DNA of 64,000 nucleotides from assembly GCF_003054265.1 (NCBI RefSeq), contig NZ_QBKT01000006.1, forward strand, positions 62,001-126,000. The letters run 5' to 3'. Every line of letters begins with the position of its first letter. Position 1 is the first letter of the stretch. A program made the position numbers and the translations under genes. Origin of the DNA: Kordia periserrulae (GTDB lineage Bacteria > Bacteroidota > Bacteroidia > Flavobacteriales > Flavobacteriaceae). Shown here in pieces: positions 29,024-38,575 of the stretch. Under the pieces are notes generated by a model. It was not told the DNA's origin. It saw only the letters and a list, made by a program, of their open reading frames with translations, and did no database searches.

Positions 29024-30526
29024 TTAACTAGACGAATTCGGAGTGTTGTGCAACCATTCCTTGTCTTCGTCTTGTTCCAATTCCCACACATTATTGTAGC
29101 ATTTAAAATCTTTCGGCGCTGTAGCACGATCTAAATAATCGGGTAGTTTTCTTGGATTTAATATTAGCATTTTAGACACTTGTAAATCGACATGTTCTTT
29201 ATCTGGTCCGTTGTAAATGAGCAATCTTCCAAAACGACAATTGATGTTGATGAAGTAGCTTTTTTTGTGAATACAAATTTCGCCATGTGTCAAATCGACG
29301 CCCGTTAAATGTGTATTGGCACAATCGTTTAACAAAATGCCTGGCTTGACTCTTTCGGGAGGAAGATTTGGGTTTTTTCGATTAACAGAACCAAGTCCAG
29401 AAGCAAAAAATCCGCCGATGATATGCAACCCCGAAGATTGCGTTGCCGAAACAGTTTCTCCATGAACACTCGCTCCCGCAAACCAACAATTGATAAGTGT
29501 TGTATCTCTAATTCGCCAGCGCAATCCTTTGGTTTTTTGATTGCTTTCTAAAAAGAGGGCTCTTTTTGCTCGTGCATTGAGTGTGAAAACTATATTTTCA
29601 GCCGTCCATTTTGCCACAGCAGGACAATCCAAACGGTTGCCTTTTGTATCGGTATGCGAAGTTTCTTCAGACAGTAAAGACACAATATTAGCGTCGTACG
29701 CATTCACAAAATTAGGATTGTTTTCTTCTTCTTTCGGAATGAATAATTCGGGAACGTCAATTGTTAAGTTTTTTAATCCGCCACCGGCATTGTTACTACC
29801 ATTGGCTACATATCTAAAAAAGGCTCCTTTTTCGCTGCTTTGCGGTAAAATACTTTTTTTCGAATCCTTAGGCGATGTAAAATTGAAATCGTTGTATCGG
29901 TGAAAAATAAGCAAACGTGTTCCATGTGCAGACGTTCCCATATTTCCTTCGCCTTCAAAGACTACTCCGTAGCGAATTGTACTGATGAACGTATGAAAAT
30001 AATAACGCCCAGAAGGTATAAAAATCGTTTTTCCAGGTCGTGTGTAGGCTCTGTTATTAAAAGTATGAATTGATGGAACAAATTTCGGTGGATATACATA
30101 AGCGCCTTTTGCATCTCTTTGTCGGATAGCCACCTCAAATTGCGCATATTTTAGGGCTGCATTTATGGCTGGAGACGCATCTGAGCCACTTGGGCGCGCT
30201 CCAAACCAACGCAAGTTGAGTTTTCCTCTGTCCCATTGACGCGTCCAACGTCCTGTTGGATTTGTTTTTGATTTGCACACCATTCCGTCATAATTGGCAT
30301 TGTATCCAATTTTTAGCATGTCTTCAAAAGAAGCATACGGACTTTTCGGATTGCGCGTATTTGGTGCAATATCTTGGTAAAAAGGTTCGAGTGAAGATTT
30401 CGCATCAAAGATAAAAAAACCGCCGCCGCCATCTTCGTCATTCAGATAGCCTTGTACATATACCATTTCTTTATGTGTGGGTGAAGGATAATTGTATAAT
30501 TCTTCTAAACTTTCTACAACGTTCAT
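29024..30526 (-). CDS. Pectate-lyase-like right-handed beta-helix protein
   Basis: 500 residues. After an N-terminal cap comes LNLRWFGARPSGSDASPAINAALKYA (about 104-129, a typical start of the pectate-lyase superfamily beta-helix), then GKTIFIPSGRYYF near 163-175 and repeated beta rungs to about residue 470. Proteins of this type are polysaccharide lyases, hydrolases or phage-type glycan-binding proteins. No signal peptide is visible. Catalytic residues cannot be assigned by eye. It is divergent from the plus-strand flippase at 30764, and 110 bp with a promoter-like box separate it from the downstream heparinase gene. Confidence 0.75.
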   Translation of the reverse strand: MNVVESLEELYNYPSPTHKEMVYVQGYLNDEDGGGGFFIFDAKSSLEPFYQDIAPNTRNPKSPYASFEDMLKIGYNANYDGMVCKSKTNPTGRWTRQWDRGKLNLRWFGARPSGSDASPAINAALKYAQFEVAIRQRDAKGAYVYPPKFVPSIHTFNNRAYTRPGKTIFIPSGRYYFHTFISTIRYGVVFEGEGNMGTSAHGTRLLIFHRYNDFNFTSPKDSKKSILPQSSEKGAFFRYVANGSNNAGGGLKNLTIDVPELFIPKEEENNPNFVNAYDANIVSLLSEETSHTDTKGNRLDCPAVAKWTAENIVFTLNARAKRALFLESNQKTKGLRWRIRDTTLINCWFAGASVHGETVSATQSSGLHIIGGFFASGLGSVNRKNPNLPPERVKPGILLNDCANTHLTGVDLTHGEICIHKKSYFININCRFGRLLIYNGPDKEHVDLQVSKMLILNPRKLPDYLDRATAPKDFKCYNNVWELEQDEDKEWLHNTPNSSS

Positions 30527-30763
30527 TGATGTGCATTTTAGATTTTCTAAAATACTATAAATATTTGAGAGGAAAGAAAAGGTGTGTTTTGAGTCATATG
30601 CAGATTAAAAATGTGTTTGTTTTATTTAGGATTGACAAGGTGGTTTTCTTTGTTGTTCGCTTCTCTTTAAGACCTTAGGAATTTATTGTTTTGAATTGCG
30701 TTAAAAGAGTCCTATATTTATTTTTTATATAGAATATTTCAGAAAGTACGGAGAAAACAAGTT

Positions 30764-32218
30764 ATGAATAAACTTAGTAAAGATGTTGTTGTTAGTATTG
30801 TTTTTTCCTTTTTGAATATTCTATTTAATTTTTGGCTAATTAAAGAAGCTGAGTATACACTTTCCGTAGTTCACTTGGGCATTTTGATGTATATACGACG
30901 TATTGCTCCTACGTTTTCTAATATTCTACAATTAGGCACTTCTCAAGCGCTTGTACGATTTACAAGTATTGAAAAAGACGATATCCAGAAAGTAAAAATT
31001 TACTATACAATTTCTACTTTCGTATGGGTTTTGGTTTCTGTGTTATTGGTCATTTTATTTTGGCTGTTTCATGATTTTTTGAGTTTGTTGTTTTTTCCAG
31101 ATAGCGAAAATAGCGTGGCGTATTTGAAGATTACATTTATCTACATTAGTATTTTACACCTTAGCCATTTTACGCTTCCTTACTTTTTGAATTTGAGAAA
31201 AGTAATTACCTATAATATGATTGTATTGTTGATAGCCAGTTTAAGTATCTTGATTTCTTTTAAGTTTCTTGGTTCTTCCGCGGATGTTTTAACAGTGCTT
31301 ACCTATTCTTTAGTGATTCTTTTTACCGTGTTGATATTAACATTTATGTACGTTTGTTTTAAGATAAAACTCTATATTTTACCTAGTTTGTATGCTATAA
31401 AAAAAGAAGGCAAGCGTTTTATTATGTATGGATTACCAAGAGCATTTATTACGTTTTCAGATATGTTTTTACTTACTGTTGGCGCTATGTTGATACAAGG
31501 CGAAGAAGAAATTGTAGCCTCCTTTTTAATAGGAATTGTATTGTCAAGAACAATATTGATTGTGTTACAACCTATTTCCTTACTTTCAGCCGTTATTTCG
31601 GGACATCACAATACAGAAGAGGCTCATAAAAAAGTTTTGAATTTGATAGTTGGCGGAACTATTTACACAACAACAATTACTACTATACTTTTTTATAATT
31701 GGATTGATATTTTACTTCCTTTTTGGTTGAAGAATGAAGACACCATCGAAACTGTTATGTATGTTTTTAAAATACTAGCTATTGGGATTATTCCCTATAC
31801 TATATTTCAGTCCTTAAAAGGGATTATTGATATTAAGTATTTTAAACCATTAAATTTATATTCTTTATTCATTGCTGTAGCAGGCCATATTGTATTCTTT
31901 TATATTTTGAATATTTGGTGCAACACATTACAATCGCTTTCTATATCGTTATCAATAAGTTTTATTATTTTGGGGATTTTTGCATTGTATTGGAATCGAA
32001 AATATTTATACTCTCAAAGCTACTTTAATCTTTTTTACTTATTAATATTTAATCTTTTTGTATTTGTGATAAATTTCAAAATACATGATGTATATCCTTC
32101 ATGGATAGGTTTTTTAATAAGTGTTACGGTATCAATTATTTTGTTTTTAATATTTTGTCTAACTATAAAAAGTCCCTTTTTGAAAGAAGCTTTGCATGTT
32201 TTTAATAAACGGCATTAA
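30764..32218 (+). CDS. Wzx-type polysaccharide flippase (cassette B)
   Basis: 484 residues with 12-14 membrane helices, in the same flippase family as the gene at 24476 and aligning with it end to end (MNKLSKDVV versus MNKLGKDLF, then shared NFWLIKEAEY, QLGTSQAL, FKILA-G-IPY-IF--LKGII). A GGAG ribosome-binding-type site lies about 9 nt before the ATG. It would flip a second, related undecaprenyl-linked repeat unit. It is the first gene of cassette B, transcribed away from the beta-helix gene across a 237-bp intergenic region in which no TAnnTTTG box was found for either gene. Confidence 0.88.
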   Translation: MNKLSKDVVVSIVFSFLNILFNFWLIKEAEYTLSVVHLGILMYIRRIAPTFSNILQLGTSQALVRFTSIEKDDIQKVKIYYTISTFVWVLVSVLLVILFWLFHDFLSLLFFPDSENSVAYLKITFIYISILHLSHFTLPYFLNLRKVITYNMIVLLIASLSILISFKFLGSSADVLTVLTYSLVILFTVLILTFMYVCFKIKLYILPSLYAIKKEGKRFIMYGLPRAFITFSDMFLLTVGAMLIQGEEEIVASFLIGIVLSRTILIVLQPISLLSAVISGHHNTEEAHKKVLNLIVGGTIYTTTITTILFYNWIDILLPFWLKNEDTIETVMYVFKILAIGIIPYTIFQSLKGIIDIKYFKPLNLYSLFIAVAGHIVFFYILNIWCNTLQSLSISLSISFIILGIFALYWNRKYLYSQSYFNLFYLLIFNLFVFVINFKIHDVYPSWIGFLISVTVSIILFLIFCLTIKSPFLKEALHVFNKRH

Positions 32219-32265
32219 CATACATTTTAAAAAATACTTATAAAAGCTAAAGTCAGCTTTACTAA

Positions 32266-33408
32266 ATGAAGCATATTTTATTTTTTTTATCACATCAGCC
32301 AGACCCACGTTTTGTTCAGCAAATTAACCACTTGGCGAAAAACCACACGGTAACTTTGGTTTGTTTTCACAGAGAAACCTTAGCTTCTTTTGACAAGGCT
32401 ATTTCCAAAAACGTTGTGCTGCATCATTTAGGCACTCTTCCCAATGCATCTCAAGCTCTTAAGCGTATTTGGATTTATATAAAAACTTCTCGAAAAATTC
32501 GAAAAATTCTCTCTAATACCACTTTTGATATCATCATCGTAAACAACATTGATATTGTTATCTTGTATCTTTTGGCAAACTTTGGATTTTTTCGTCGAAA
32601 AAAAGAAAAAACACTTGCGATAGAAATTTCTGATTTACGTGAATTTGTCTTTGGCAAGCGTTTTACAAGTACTTGTATGCGAGCATTGGAGCGATTTATC
32701 TATACTAGCTATATTGACAAGTTAATTGTAACCTCCAAGAAATACTATTCGTATCATTTTGAAAAATTCTTTAAGAAAGATGTCTTTGTGTTAGAAAACA
32801 AACTACTTTCTACATCTCAAAAGTTTGATGCTACACTTACAAGAGCAAAAAACGAAAAAACGGTTATAGGAATTGTTGGGTTATTGCTTCGAAAAGAAGA
32901 ATATATACAGCTTTTTGAAACCTATAAAAATCATCCTGATGTTGAAATTCACATTCATGGAAAAGGACATTATCAGCATATTGTAGAAGACTATGCTGCT
33001 AAGTATCAAAACATTATTTATTTTGGAGCTTATAATGTATTCTCTGACGCACAAAAAATTTATTATTCTATTGACATCATGTATTTGGTATATGATAGCA
33101 ATCAGGTTTCATTGAACAACCGATTGGCATTACCCAACAAACTGTATGAGTGCATGTACTATAAAGTTCCTATCATCTGTAGTCATAATACATACTTGGC
33201 AGAAATTGTGACAGATTTGGGTATTGGAACTTTCATTGATTATAAAGAAGAAAATGCTATAGAAAATGCCGTCAATCACATTACACAAAATAACGATATG
33301 TTGGTACAGAACTTATCCAAATTAGATAAAGATTCCTATTTTGGCGACAATAGCTACAACGCATTCGAGTTATTTTTAACAGAGGAAAAATCATCTAAAA
33401 AAGAATAA
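32266..33408 (+). CDS. GT4-like glycosyltransferase (cassette B)
   Basis: 380 residues, a GT-B-fold paralogue of the protein at 23342. Shared blocks include SHQP-PRFV-QIN-LA, EISDLREFVF, VFVLENKLLS, IGIVGLLLRK-EY and RLALPNKLYECMYYKVP. Differences cluster in the N-terminal acceptor half and at the C-terminus, where this copy has an extra tail ending SSKKE. A similar acceptor and the same or a related donor are inferred. The stop codon is immediately followed by the polymerase ATG (0 bp). Confidence 0.86.
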   Translation: MKHILFFLSHQPDPRFVQQINHLAKNHTVTLVCFHRETLASFDKAISKNVVLHHLGTLPNASQALKRIWIYIKTSRKIRKILSNTTFDIIIVNNIDIVILYLLANFGFFRRKKEKTLAIEISDLREFVFGKRFTSTCMRALERFIYTSYIDKLIVTSKKYYSYHFEKFFKKDVFVLENKLLSTSQKFDATLTRAKNEKTVIGIVGLLLRKEEYIQLFETYKNHPDVEIHIHGKGHYQHIVEDYAAKYQNIIYFGAYNVFSDAQKIYYSIDIMYLVYDSNQVSLNNRLALPNKLYECMYYKVPIICSHNTYLAEIVTDLGIGTFIDYKEENAIENAVNHITQNNDMLVQNLSKLDKDSYFGDNSYNAFELFLTEEKSSKKE

Positions 33409-34731
33409 ATGGCAACTTCATATATCTTAATATGTGTCCTTCTTTTTCATATAATCCTCTTTAGGAAGATGATTTTTAATTGGAATATTTTTGGCGTATT
33501 CTTTCTATCAACATGTATCTTTTCTATTGCTGGAATTTTAATGTTTCCGTTGATGCGGTCGTACGCAAATGAAACATTTATCACTTTTAAGTTATACCTC
33601 ATCACAGAACAAGATATATTTCTAACACAACTTTTAGCGGTAGGAGGATTGCTTATTGCCTTATACGCATACGTTATAGGTATGATAGTTATGTACAAAC
33701 GTGTGGAATGTATCAATCATTTTAGAATAAGAGAACCTATTAAAAATAACCTCAATAAAGTAAACTTTTATTTCGTTTTAATTTGTATTTCCGTGTTTCT
33801 TCTAGGGTATATTTTTTTAAAGCGAGATGTATTTATTTCAGGAATTTTTGATGGTCTTATAGGGCGTCAACCGATTGCATTATTAGAATCTCGGTACGGA
33901 ATTATGTCTAATTATCTTTATGTAATTATTCTATACAATTTACTCCCTTTTTTTACCGTAGTTGCCTTGTATTTAATGATGAAAGAAAAAACCTTGTCTA
34001 GTAAATTGGTATTTTCTGGATTGTTTATTACATCGTTCACGCTCATTTTATTATTGTTTCAAAAGCGTCCGTTAATTATCTTTTTATTGGCACTATTTCT
34101 TGCATTATTTGTTTTTCAAAAGTTTTTGAAACGTAAAAAAGTTAGAAGAAGGTTTATCATTATTGGCTCTTCATTGTTTGTTTTATTATTGATTTTGTAT
34201 TATTCTGCTACTACCTATGAGTTTACAAGTATATTTGAAGGCGTTTCTAAGTTAACTGAGGTTGTACTGACAAGAATTTTTGGTCGATTATCCTTACCCG
34301 CTTTCTGTTATGTACATTATTTCCCTGCGGTAGAAGACCACTATGGAGTTACTAACATCGGAAAATTAAGTACCATCTTTCGTTATGAAATATTTTTGGA
34401 CTCTAAAGTTGTGTATGCTCATTTTACAAAAACAAAACTAGACGGTTCAATGGCAATCAATAGTATTATTGATTTTTATGCTGCTTTTGGGTATTATGGT
34501 TTTTTTATCGGAAATATTTTTATGGGACTCCTTATTAGTGTTTTTGATGCCTTTTTAAATAGACTTGAAAAAAATGGTATCAACCTTATTTTTATCGTTT
34601 TCTGTTTTGTTTTTGGCTATTATTTATCGCAAGCAAGTTTGGCAAGATCGTTAATGGGTTACGGACTATTTTTCTTTATGTTGGCATGGATGTTTTTACA
34701 AAAAGGATTTAAGATAAAATTGCGCCCGTAA
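33409..34731 (+). CDS. Oligosaccharide repeat-unit polymerase-like protein (cassette B)
   Basis: 440 residues with about 11 membrane helices, a paralogue of the protein at 20750. GLIGRQPIALLESRYG, LLLFQKRPLIIF, EVVLTR-FGRLS-PAFCYVHYFP and NSIIDFYAAFGYYGFF are all shared. Copy B is 11 residues shorter, mostly in a basic cytoplasmic loop near residues 240-250. No ligase-family gene accompanies it. It is the last gene of cassette B and converges with the fusion oxidoreductase at 34798, with a hairpin terminator between them. Confidence 0.82.
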   Translation: MATSYILICVLLFHIILFRKMIFNWNIFGVFFLSTCIFSIAGILMFPLMRSYANETFITFKLYLITEQDIFLTQLLAVGGLLIALYAYVIGMIVMYKRVECINHFRIREPIKNNLNKVNFYFVLICISVFLLGYIFLKRDVFISGIFDGLIGRQPIALLESRYGIMSNYLYVIILYNLLPFFTVVALYLMMKEKTLSSKLVFSGLFITSFTLILLLFQKRPLIIFLLALFLALFVFQKFLKRKKVRRRFIIIGSSLFVLLLILYYSATTYEFTSIFEGVSKLTEVVLTRIFGRLSLPAFCYVHYFPAVEDHYGVTNIGKLSTIFRYEIFLDSKVVYAHFTKTKLDGSMAINSIIDFYAAFGYYGFFIGNIFMGLLISVFDAFLNRLEKNGINLIFIVFCFVFGYYLSQASLARSLMGYGLFFFMLAWMFLQKGFKIKLRP

Positions 34732-34744
34732 TCATATCAATAAA

Positions 34745-34775
34745 AAACGCATCAACCTAAAAGATTGATGCGTTT
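34745..34775 (-). terminator. Rho-independent terminator between convergent operons
   Basis: An 11-bp perfect inverted repeat (34745-34755 with 34765-34775) has a 9-nt loop. The T-run (TTTTTTATTG) follows on the minus strand, so it mainly ends the long operon running from 45225 down to 34798; on the plus strand it is followed by A residues and would be weak. Confidence 0.75.
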
Positions 34776-34797
34776 AAAAAAAATATAAAGCCTTTTC

Positions 34798-36915
34798 TTA
34801 ATTATCTTGAATTAAAAATGTTGCTCTGGTAGTTTGTACCATGTCTTCAAAGTCAATGGCAAATTTGTTGTTTTGAATCGCATCAAACATGTGAATTAAT
34901 TCTTCATACTGACCTTTTTCAGGTGTTTTAGAAGCCAATTCCTTTACTTTAACGCCATATCCTGTCAATTTGGTAAAATCGTCCATGATAATTGTTTTCG
35001 CGTCGTAATGCACTTCTAAATTCTCTTTTTGGTAGCCTTTGTTTCCAACGGCAAAGTATTGTAAACTTCCTACCGAACCATCTTCATATTTTAATAAGAT
35101 AGAAACATTATCATCGCTACGAATTTGGTCGTTATTCGGACTTAGTTTTTCGACACTTACCGATTGTATTTTAGATTCCGTTAAAAAAGTGATTAAGTCA
35201 ATAAAATGACAAACTTCTCCAACAACTCTTCCGCCATGCTCATGCAAAGCATCTGTAGCCGGACGGAAACCTGCATTGATACGATAGCTTACAAATAACG
35301 GGTTTTCACGTGTTGACGTGTGCTTTTTTATTTCTTGTGCATACTTGCTAAAACGTCTGTTAAAACCTGTCAACAATAAGGGTTTGTTTTGGATGCTATC
35401 ATCATTGTAGAAATCAACAATTTTGTCTAAATCTTCTGGAGTTGTTGCCAACGGTTTTTCTACAAATACGTGTTTTCCAGCTTGTAATGAACGTAACGTT
35501 AATGGACCGTGGTCTTTGTGCTGTGTTGTAATGAATACTACATCTACTTCTGGATCTTGTAATACATCTTCGATTTCAGAAGTTGTGTATTTTGCATTAA
35601 AATGTGTGGCTACCGTTTTTCCTTTATGACCTGTTCTGTTTACTACTGCATAGAGCGAGTATTTATCCTTCATTTTCTCCATGTTTGGCAAATGCATTGC
35701 CGTAGCAAAACTTCCTGCACCAACTAAAGCTACATTGAGTTTTCCTTTTTTCGTATAGCTCGAATTTACCTCCACTTTAGAGCTTGGTGTTGCATTGACA
35801 TCATTGTCATACGAAAGCAATACAATGATTGGTTTTTCCGGACCTTGTAACGATGCGTATGCTTCTTCTGCCTGTTCTATTGGATAGGTTTTGTTAATGA
35901 GCGGTTCAAGATTCACTTTTCCTTCGTGAATCATTTTTAAATATTCTGTCATATTACGATTTTCCGTCCAACGTACATACGCGTATGGGTAATCGTGTCC
36001 TTTGTCTTCGTATTCTCTGTCGTAACGTCCTGGACCATACGAAGTAGATATTTTAAAGTCTAATTCTTTTTGATAGATATCGGCACGTTTGATTTCCATT
36101 CCAGAAACACCTACTAAAATAACGCGACCTTTCTTTTTGCATGCTTTAAACGCTTCTGATAACGGTTCGCTACTCGCAGTTGCCGCAGTAAATATAACAG
36201 CATCTGTTCCGTAACCGCCTGTAAAATCGGTTGTTTTCTTTACTAAATTCTCTTTTGAAGGATTTAAAACAACATCCGCTCCTAGTTCTTTTGCTATTTT
36301 TAAACGGTCATCATTAATATCACTAACAATGGTACGAACACCTGAGTTTTTTAAGAATTGAACCGTTAATAGTCCTAAAATTCCAGCACCAATTACTACG
36401 CAATATTCACCTAGGCGTAAGTCTGCACGACGTACACCTTGCAACGCAATTCCTCCTAGTGTTACGGTAGAAGCTAATTTTAAATCCAAGCCTTCTGGGA
36501 CTTTCATTACTAAGTTTTCAGGCACTACTACATATTCTGCATGATTGGCAATTCCGGCACCAGCAGCGGCAACTTTGTCACCAACTTGTATATTTTGAAC
36601 ACCTTCACCAACGGCAATGACAATTCCTGAGTTGGAATATCCTGTTGGTGTTCCGTATTTTACTTTTTGCTGTACTTTAGAGAAAGCTCGTGCAATTCCT
36701 TGCGATTTAGCAAGGTCGATTACTTTTTTTAAGTTTTCAGGTTGTTTAATGGCTCTCATCAATAGATTTTCTCCACTATTTCCAACACTTTTAAGTTCTG
36801 TACCTGCTGAGATACAGCTATATGATACCGCGATTAATACTTCTCCCGCTGATAATATTGGTGATGGCACTTCTTCTGCCATTACCTTTCCCTTTTTTAT
36901 AATTGCTTGTAACAT
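34798..36915 (-). CDS. Bi-domain oxidoreductase: medium-chain dehydrogenase fused to Gfo/Idh/MocA (copy B)
   Basis: 705 residues, the same architecture and nearly the same length as the protein at 17376. The MDR domain has GYSNSGIVIAVGEGV near 90-104 and the cofactor motif VIGAGILGLL near 172-181; the Gfo/Idh/MocA domain has LVGAGSFATAMHLP and EKPLATTPED. Shared segments between copies include SYGPGRYD-(D/E)YE-KG-DYP and FNRRFS. Its start overlaps the upstream SGNH gene stop by 1 bp (TAATG), so it closes the acetylation and amino-uronic-acid operon. The reaction is unknown. Confidence 0.85.
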   Translation of the reverse strand: MLQAIIKKGKVMAEEVPSPILSAGEVLIAVSYSCISAGTELKSVGNSGENLLMRAIKQPENLKKVIDLAKSQGIARAFSKVQQKVKYGTPTGYSNSGIVIAVGEGVQNIQVGDKVAAAGAGIANHAEYVVVPENLVMKVPEGLDLKLASTVTLGGIALQGVRRADLRLGEYCVVIGAGILGLLTVQFLKNSGVRTIVSDINDDRLKIAKELGADVVLNPSKENLVKKTTDFTGGYGTDAVIFTAATASSEPLSEAFKACKKKGRVILVGVSGMEIKRADIYQKELDFKISTSYGPGRYDREYEDKGHDYPYAYVRWTENRNMTEYLKMIHEGKVNLEPLINKTYPIEQAEEAYASLQGPEKPIIVLLSYDNDVNATPSSKVEVNSSYTKKGKLNVALVGAGSFATAMHLPNMEKMKDKYSLYAVVNRTGHKGKTVATHFNAKYTTSEIEDVLQDPEVDVVFITTQHKDHGPLTLRSLQAGKHVFVEKPLATTPEDLDKIVDFYNDDSIQNKPLLLTGFNRRFSKYAQEIKKHTSTRENPLFVSYRINAGFRPATDALHEHGGRVVGEVCHFIDLITFLTESKIQSVSVEKLSPNNDQIRSDDNVSILLKYEDGSVGSLQYFAVGNKGYQKENLEVHYDAKTIIMDDFTKLTGYGVKVKELASKTPEKGQYEELIHMFDAIQNNKFAIDFEDMVQTTRATFLIQDN

Positions 36916-38570
36916 TATAGGTTTAATTCTTTTATGATATATTTTGCTAATTTTTCGTGCGCATCCGCATTGAAGTGCAATACGTCTATTTTGTCTCGTA
37001 CACTTCCTTTGGTATATATTCCGAAGTTGTCTTTAGTTAATATATATGAAGCGTCTACGAATGCCACATTTTTTTGCTCACAATATTTTTTTACCGTTTC
37101 AACTAGGTTGTTGTATTGTGCTTTTTGTGGATATGCTGTTTTTTCGTTGTGATGCCAGAATGGTGTAAATAGTAATACGTTTTGTTCTTTGGTGGCTAAC
37201 CCTGCTATATGATCAACCACAGCGAACATGTTTTGCTCAATGCGCTTCCACTCTGCCGTAGTGTACGTGTAAGTTACATTTTGACGCTCTTTTAGTTCTT
37301 CTTCAAAATCGGAGTTAGGTAATACATTATCTCCCAAAACCCCATCGTATAAAGGCTTTGCTATGATTTGATCAAACCACACTGTTCCCGTTCCTCCGTA
37401 AAATAAGACATGTGGTTTTATAGATTTTACTTTTTTGTCAAAACGAACACGTGTTGTTACTTTTTCCCAATCGTGTGTCCCTTTGTTGAAAGTCAATCCT
37501 TTGTAATGCCATTTGCTGGTACCATCTTCAAAGATTACTTGAAAGTCTATACAATACAGTTTTGTACTACTAGAAACGTTTTCAGCTTTACTCCAACCTT
37601 CAAATTCAAATGTATCTGTTGGCGTATCTAAAATAATGTCATTACCAAGCCATTTTGCATTTTGCGGATCTTTGTTGACAATTTTGATAGATTTTTTACC
37701 CGATTGTGCTGTTTCAGAAACCCAACCCGAAAGATTGTCTAAGTCTTGATTTACAGTAAACCAATACAAAGGTAAGTTTGTTTTAAAAACCTCTTCTGTT
37801 GCTTCTGTACCATCTTTTATACCTTTGAGTACTTTCGTTGTTTTGTCGCTTAGCCATGTTTTAATAGCAGCTCTTTTGCTGTAAATGTCAATATTGTCTT
37901 CTACGATTTTATCAACTGTTTCAGTTATTTGCGAATTTATATTCAGTGGAAATACCTCATCGCTTCCTGTATTGGTTGCTTCTTTTGTTACTACTTCATC
38001 AGTTTTTTCTAAAGAAGCGTAGGTTTTTCCTTGAATCGCTTTGATTGACGGTCTTAGTTTATCGGACAAGCAATCCCAAGGTGTTACCGATACCAAAACG
38101 CGCTCTGGATTGATAATTTCAGTTCCTTTGGTCGTCATGATCAACTTTTCTTTGGTCGTCATTCCACCTAAAGAAAGATTGTAAGTACTGTACCCTTTGC
38201 TGTTGTATCTTTCTATTTTTCTAGAGACTAGGCTTTGATACGCATCTTGAATTTCTTCACCTTGTACCACGCGCATTTGAGAAGAGCCAACGATGAGAAG
38301 TTTTTTATTGTCTGTATATTTTAGATTATTGAGTACTTTATCTATATCTTTTCCACTTGTAGGATCAAATGTGAGGTCGTTTGTTGCTATGAGTGAATCT
38401 ACCAAAGCATAAGTTGAACTCGCCATTTTTTTGACACCTTCATTGAATTCTAAGTACGATTGCGCTTTTGGATCGCTCATAAAGGCCTTTTTGACCATAA
38501 AAGATAAGCCTAGAAAAAGTGCTACTGCAATGACTAATTGAATGATAAATAAACGATGTTCTTTTTTCAT
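36915..38570 (-). CDS. SGNH/GDSL-like hydrolase or acetyltransferase partner of MBOAT
   Basis: 551 residues with one N-terminal membrane anchor (about 8-26), the rest periplasmic. An SGNH-like catalytic start is seen at GSSQ (95-98, LLIVGSSQMR), and the terminal DxxH is D529-VL-H532 followed by FNADAHEKLA. Between them, about residues 265-400 look like an inserted beta-sandwich carbohydrate-binding module (KKSIKIVNK, FEFEGWSKAE, WFDQIIAKPL). By analogy with AlgJ/AlgX, it would transfer acetyl groups delivered by the MBOAT protein to the glycan. It lies 5 bp after the MBOAT gene. Confidence 0.75.
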   Translation of the reverse strand: MKKEHRLFIIQLVIAVALFLGLSFMVKKAFMSDPKAQSYLEFNEGVKKMASSTYALVDSLIATNDLTFDPTSGKDIDKVLNNLKYTDNKKLLIVGSSQMRVVQGEEIQDAYQSLVSRKIERYNSKGYSTYNLSLGGMTTKEKLIMTTKGTEIINPERVLVSVTPWDCLSDKLRPSIKAIQGKTYASLEKTDEVVTKEATNTGSDEVFPLNINSQITETVDKIVEDNIDIYSKRAAIKTWLSDKTTKVLKGIKDGTEATEEVFKTNLPLYWFTVNQDLDNLSGWVSETAQSGKKSIKIVNKDPQNAKWLGNDIILDTPTDTFEFEGWSKAENVSSSTKLYCIDFQVIFEDGTSKWHYKGLTFNKGTHDWEKVTTRVRFDKKVKSIKPHVLFYGGTGTVWFDQIIAKPLYDGVLGDNVLPNSDFEEELKERQNVTYTYTTAEWKRIEQNMFAVVDHIAGLATKEQNVLLFTPFWHHNEKTAYPQKAQYNNLVETVKKYCEQKNVAFVDASYILTKDNFGIYTKGSVRDKIDVLHFNADAHEKLAKYIIKELNL

Positions 38571-38575
38571 AGCCT

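Noticed and set aside
28936-29127. Minus-strand 63-codon frame over the end of the beta-helix gene
   Set aside because: It overlaps the true C-terminus in another frame and has no recognisable features. I also considered a frameshifted extension of the beta-helix protein, but the natural frame ends normally at 29024.
30475-30678. Plus-strand 67-codon frame in the divergent region before cassette B
   Set aside because: It starts inside the beta-helix gene on the other strand, has no homology signal, and looks like AT-rich intergenic sequence.
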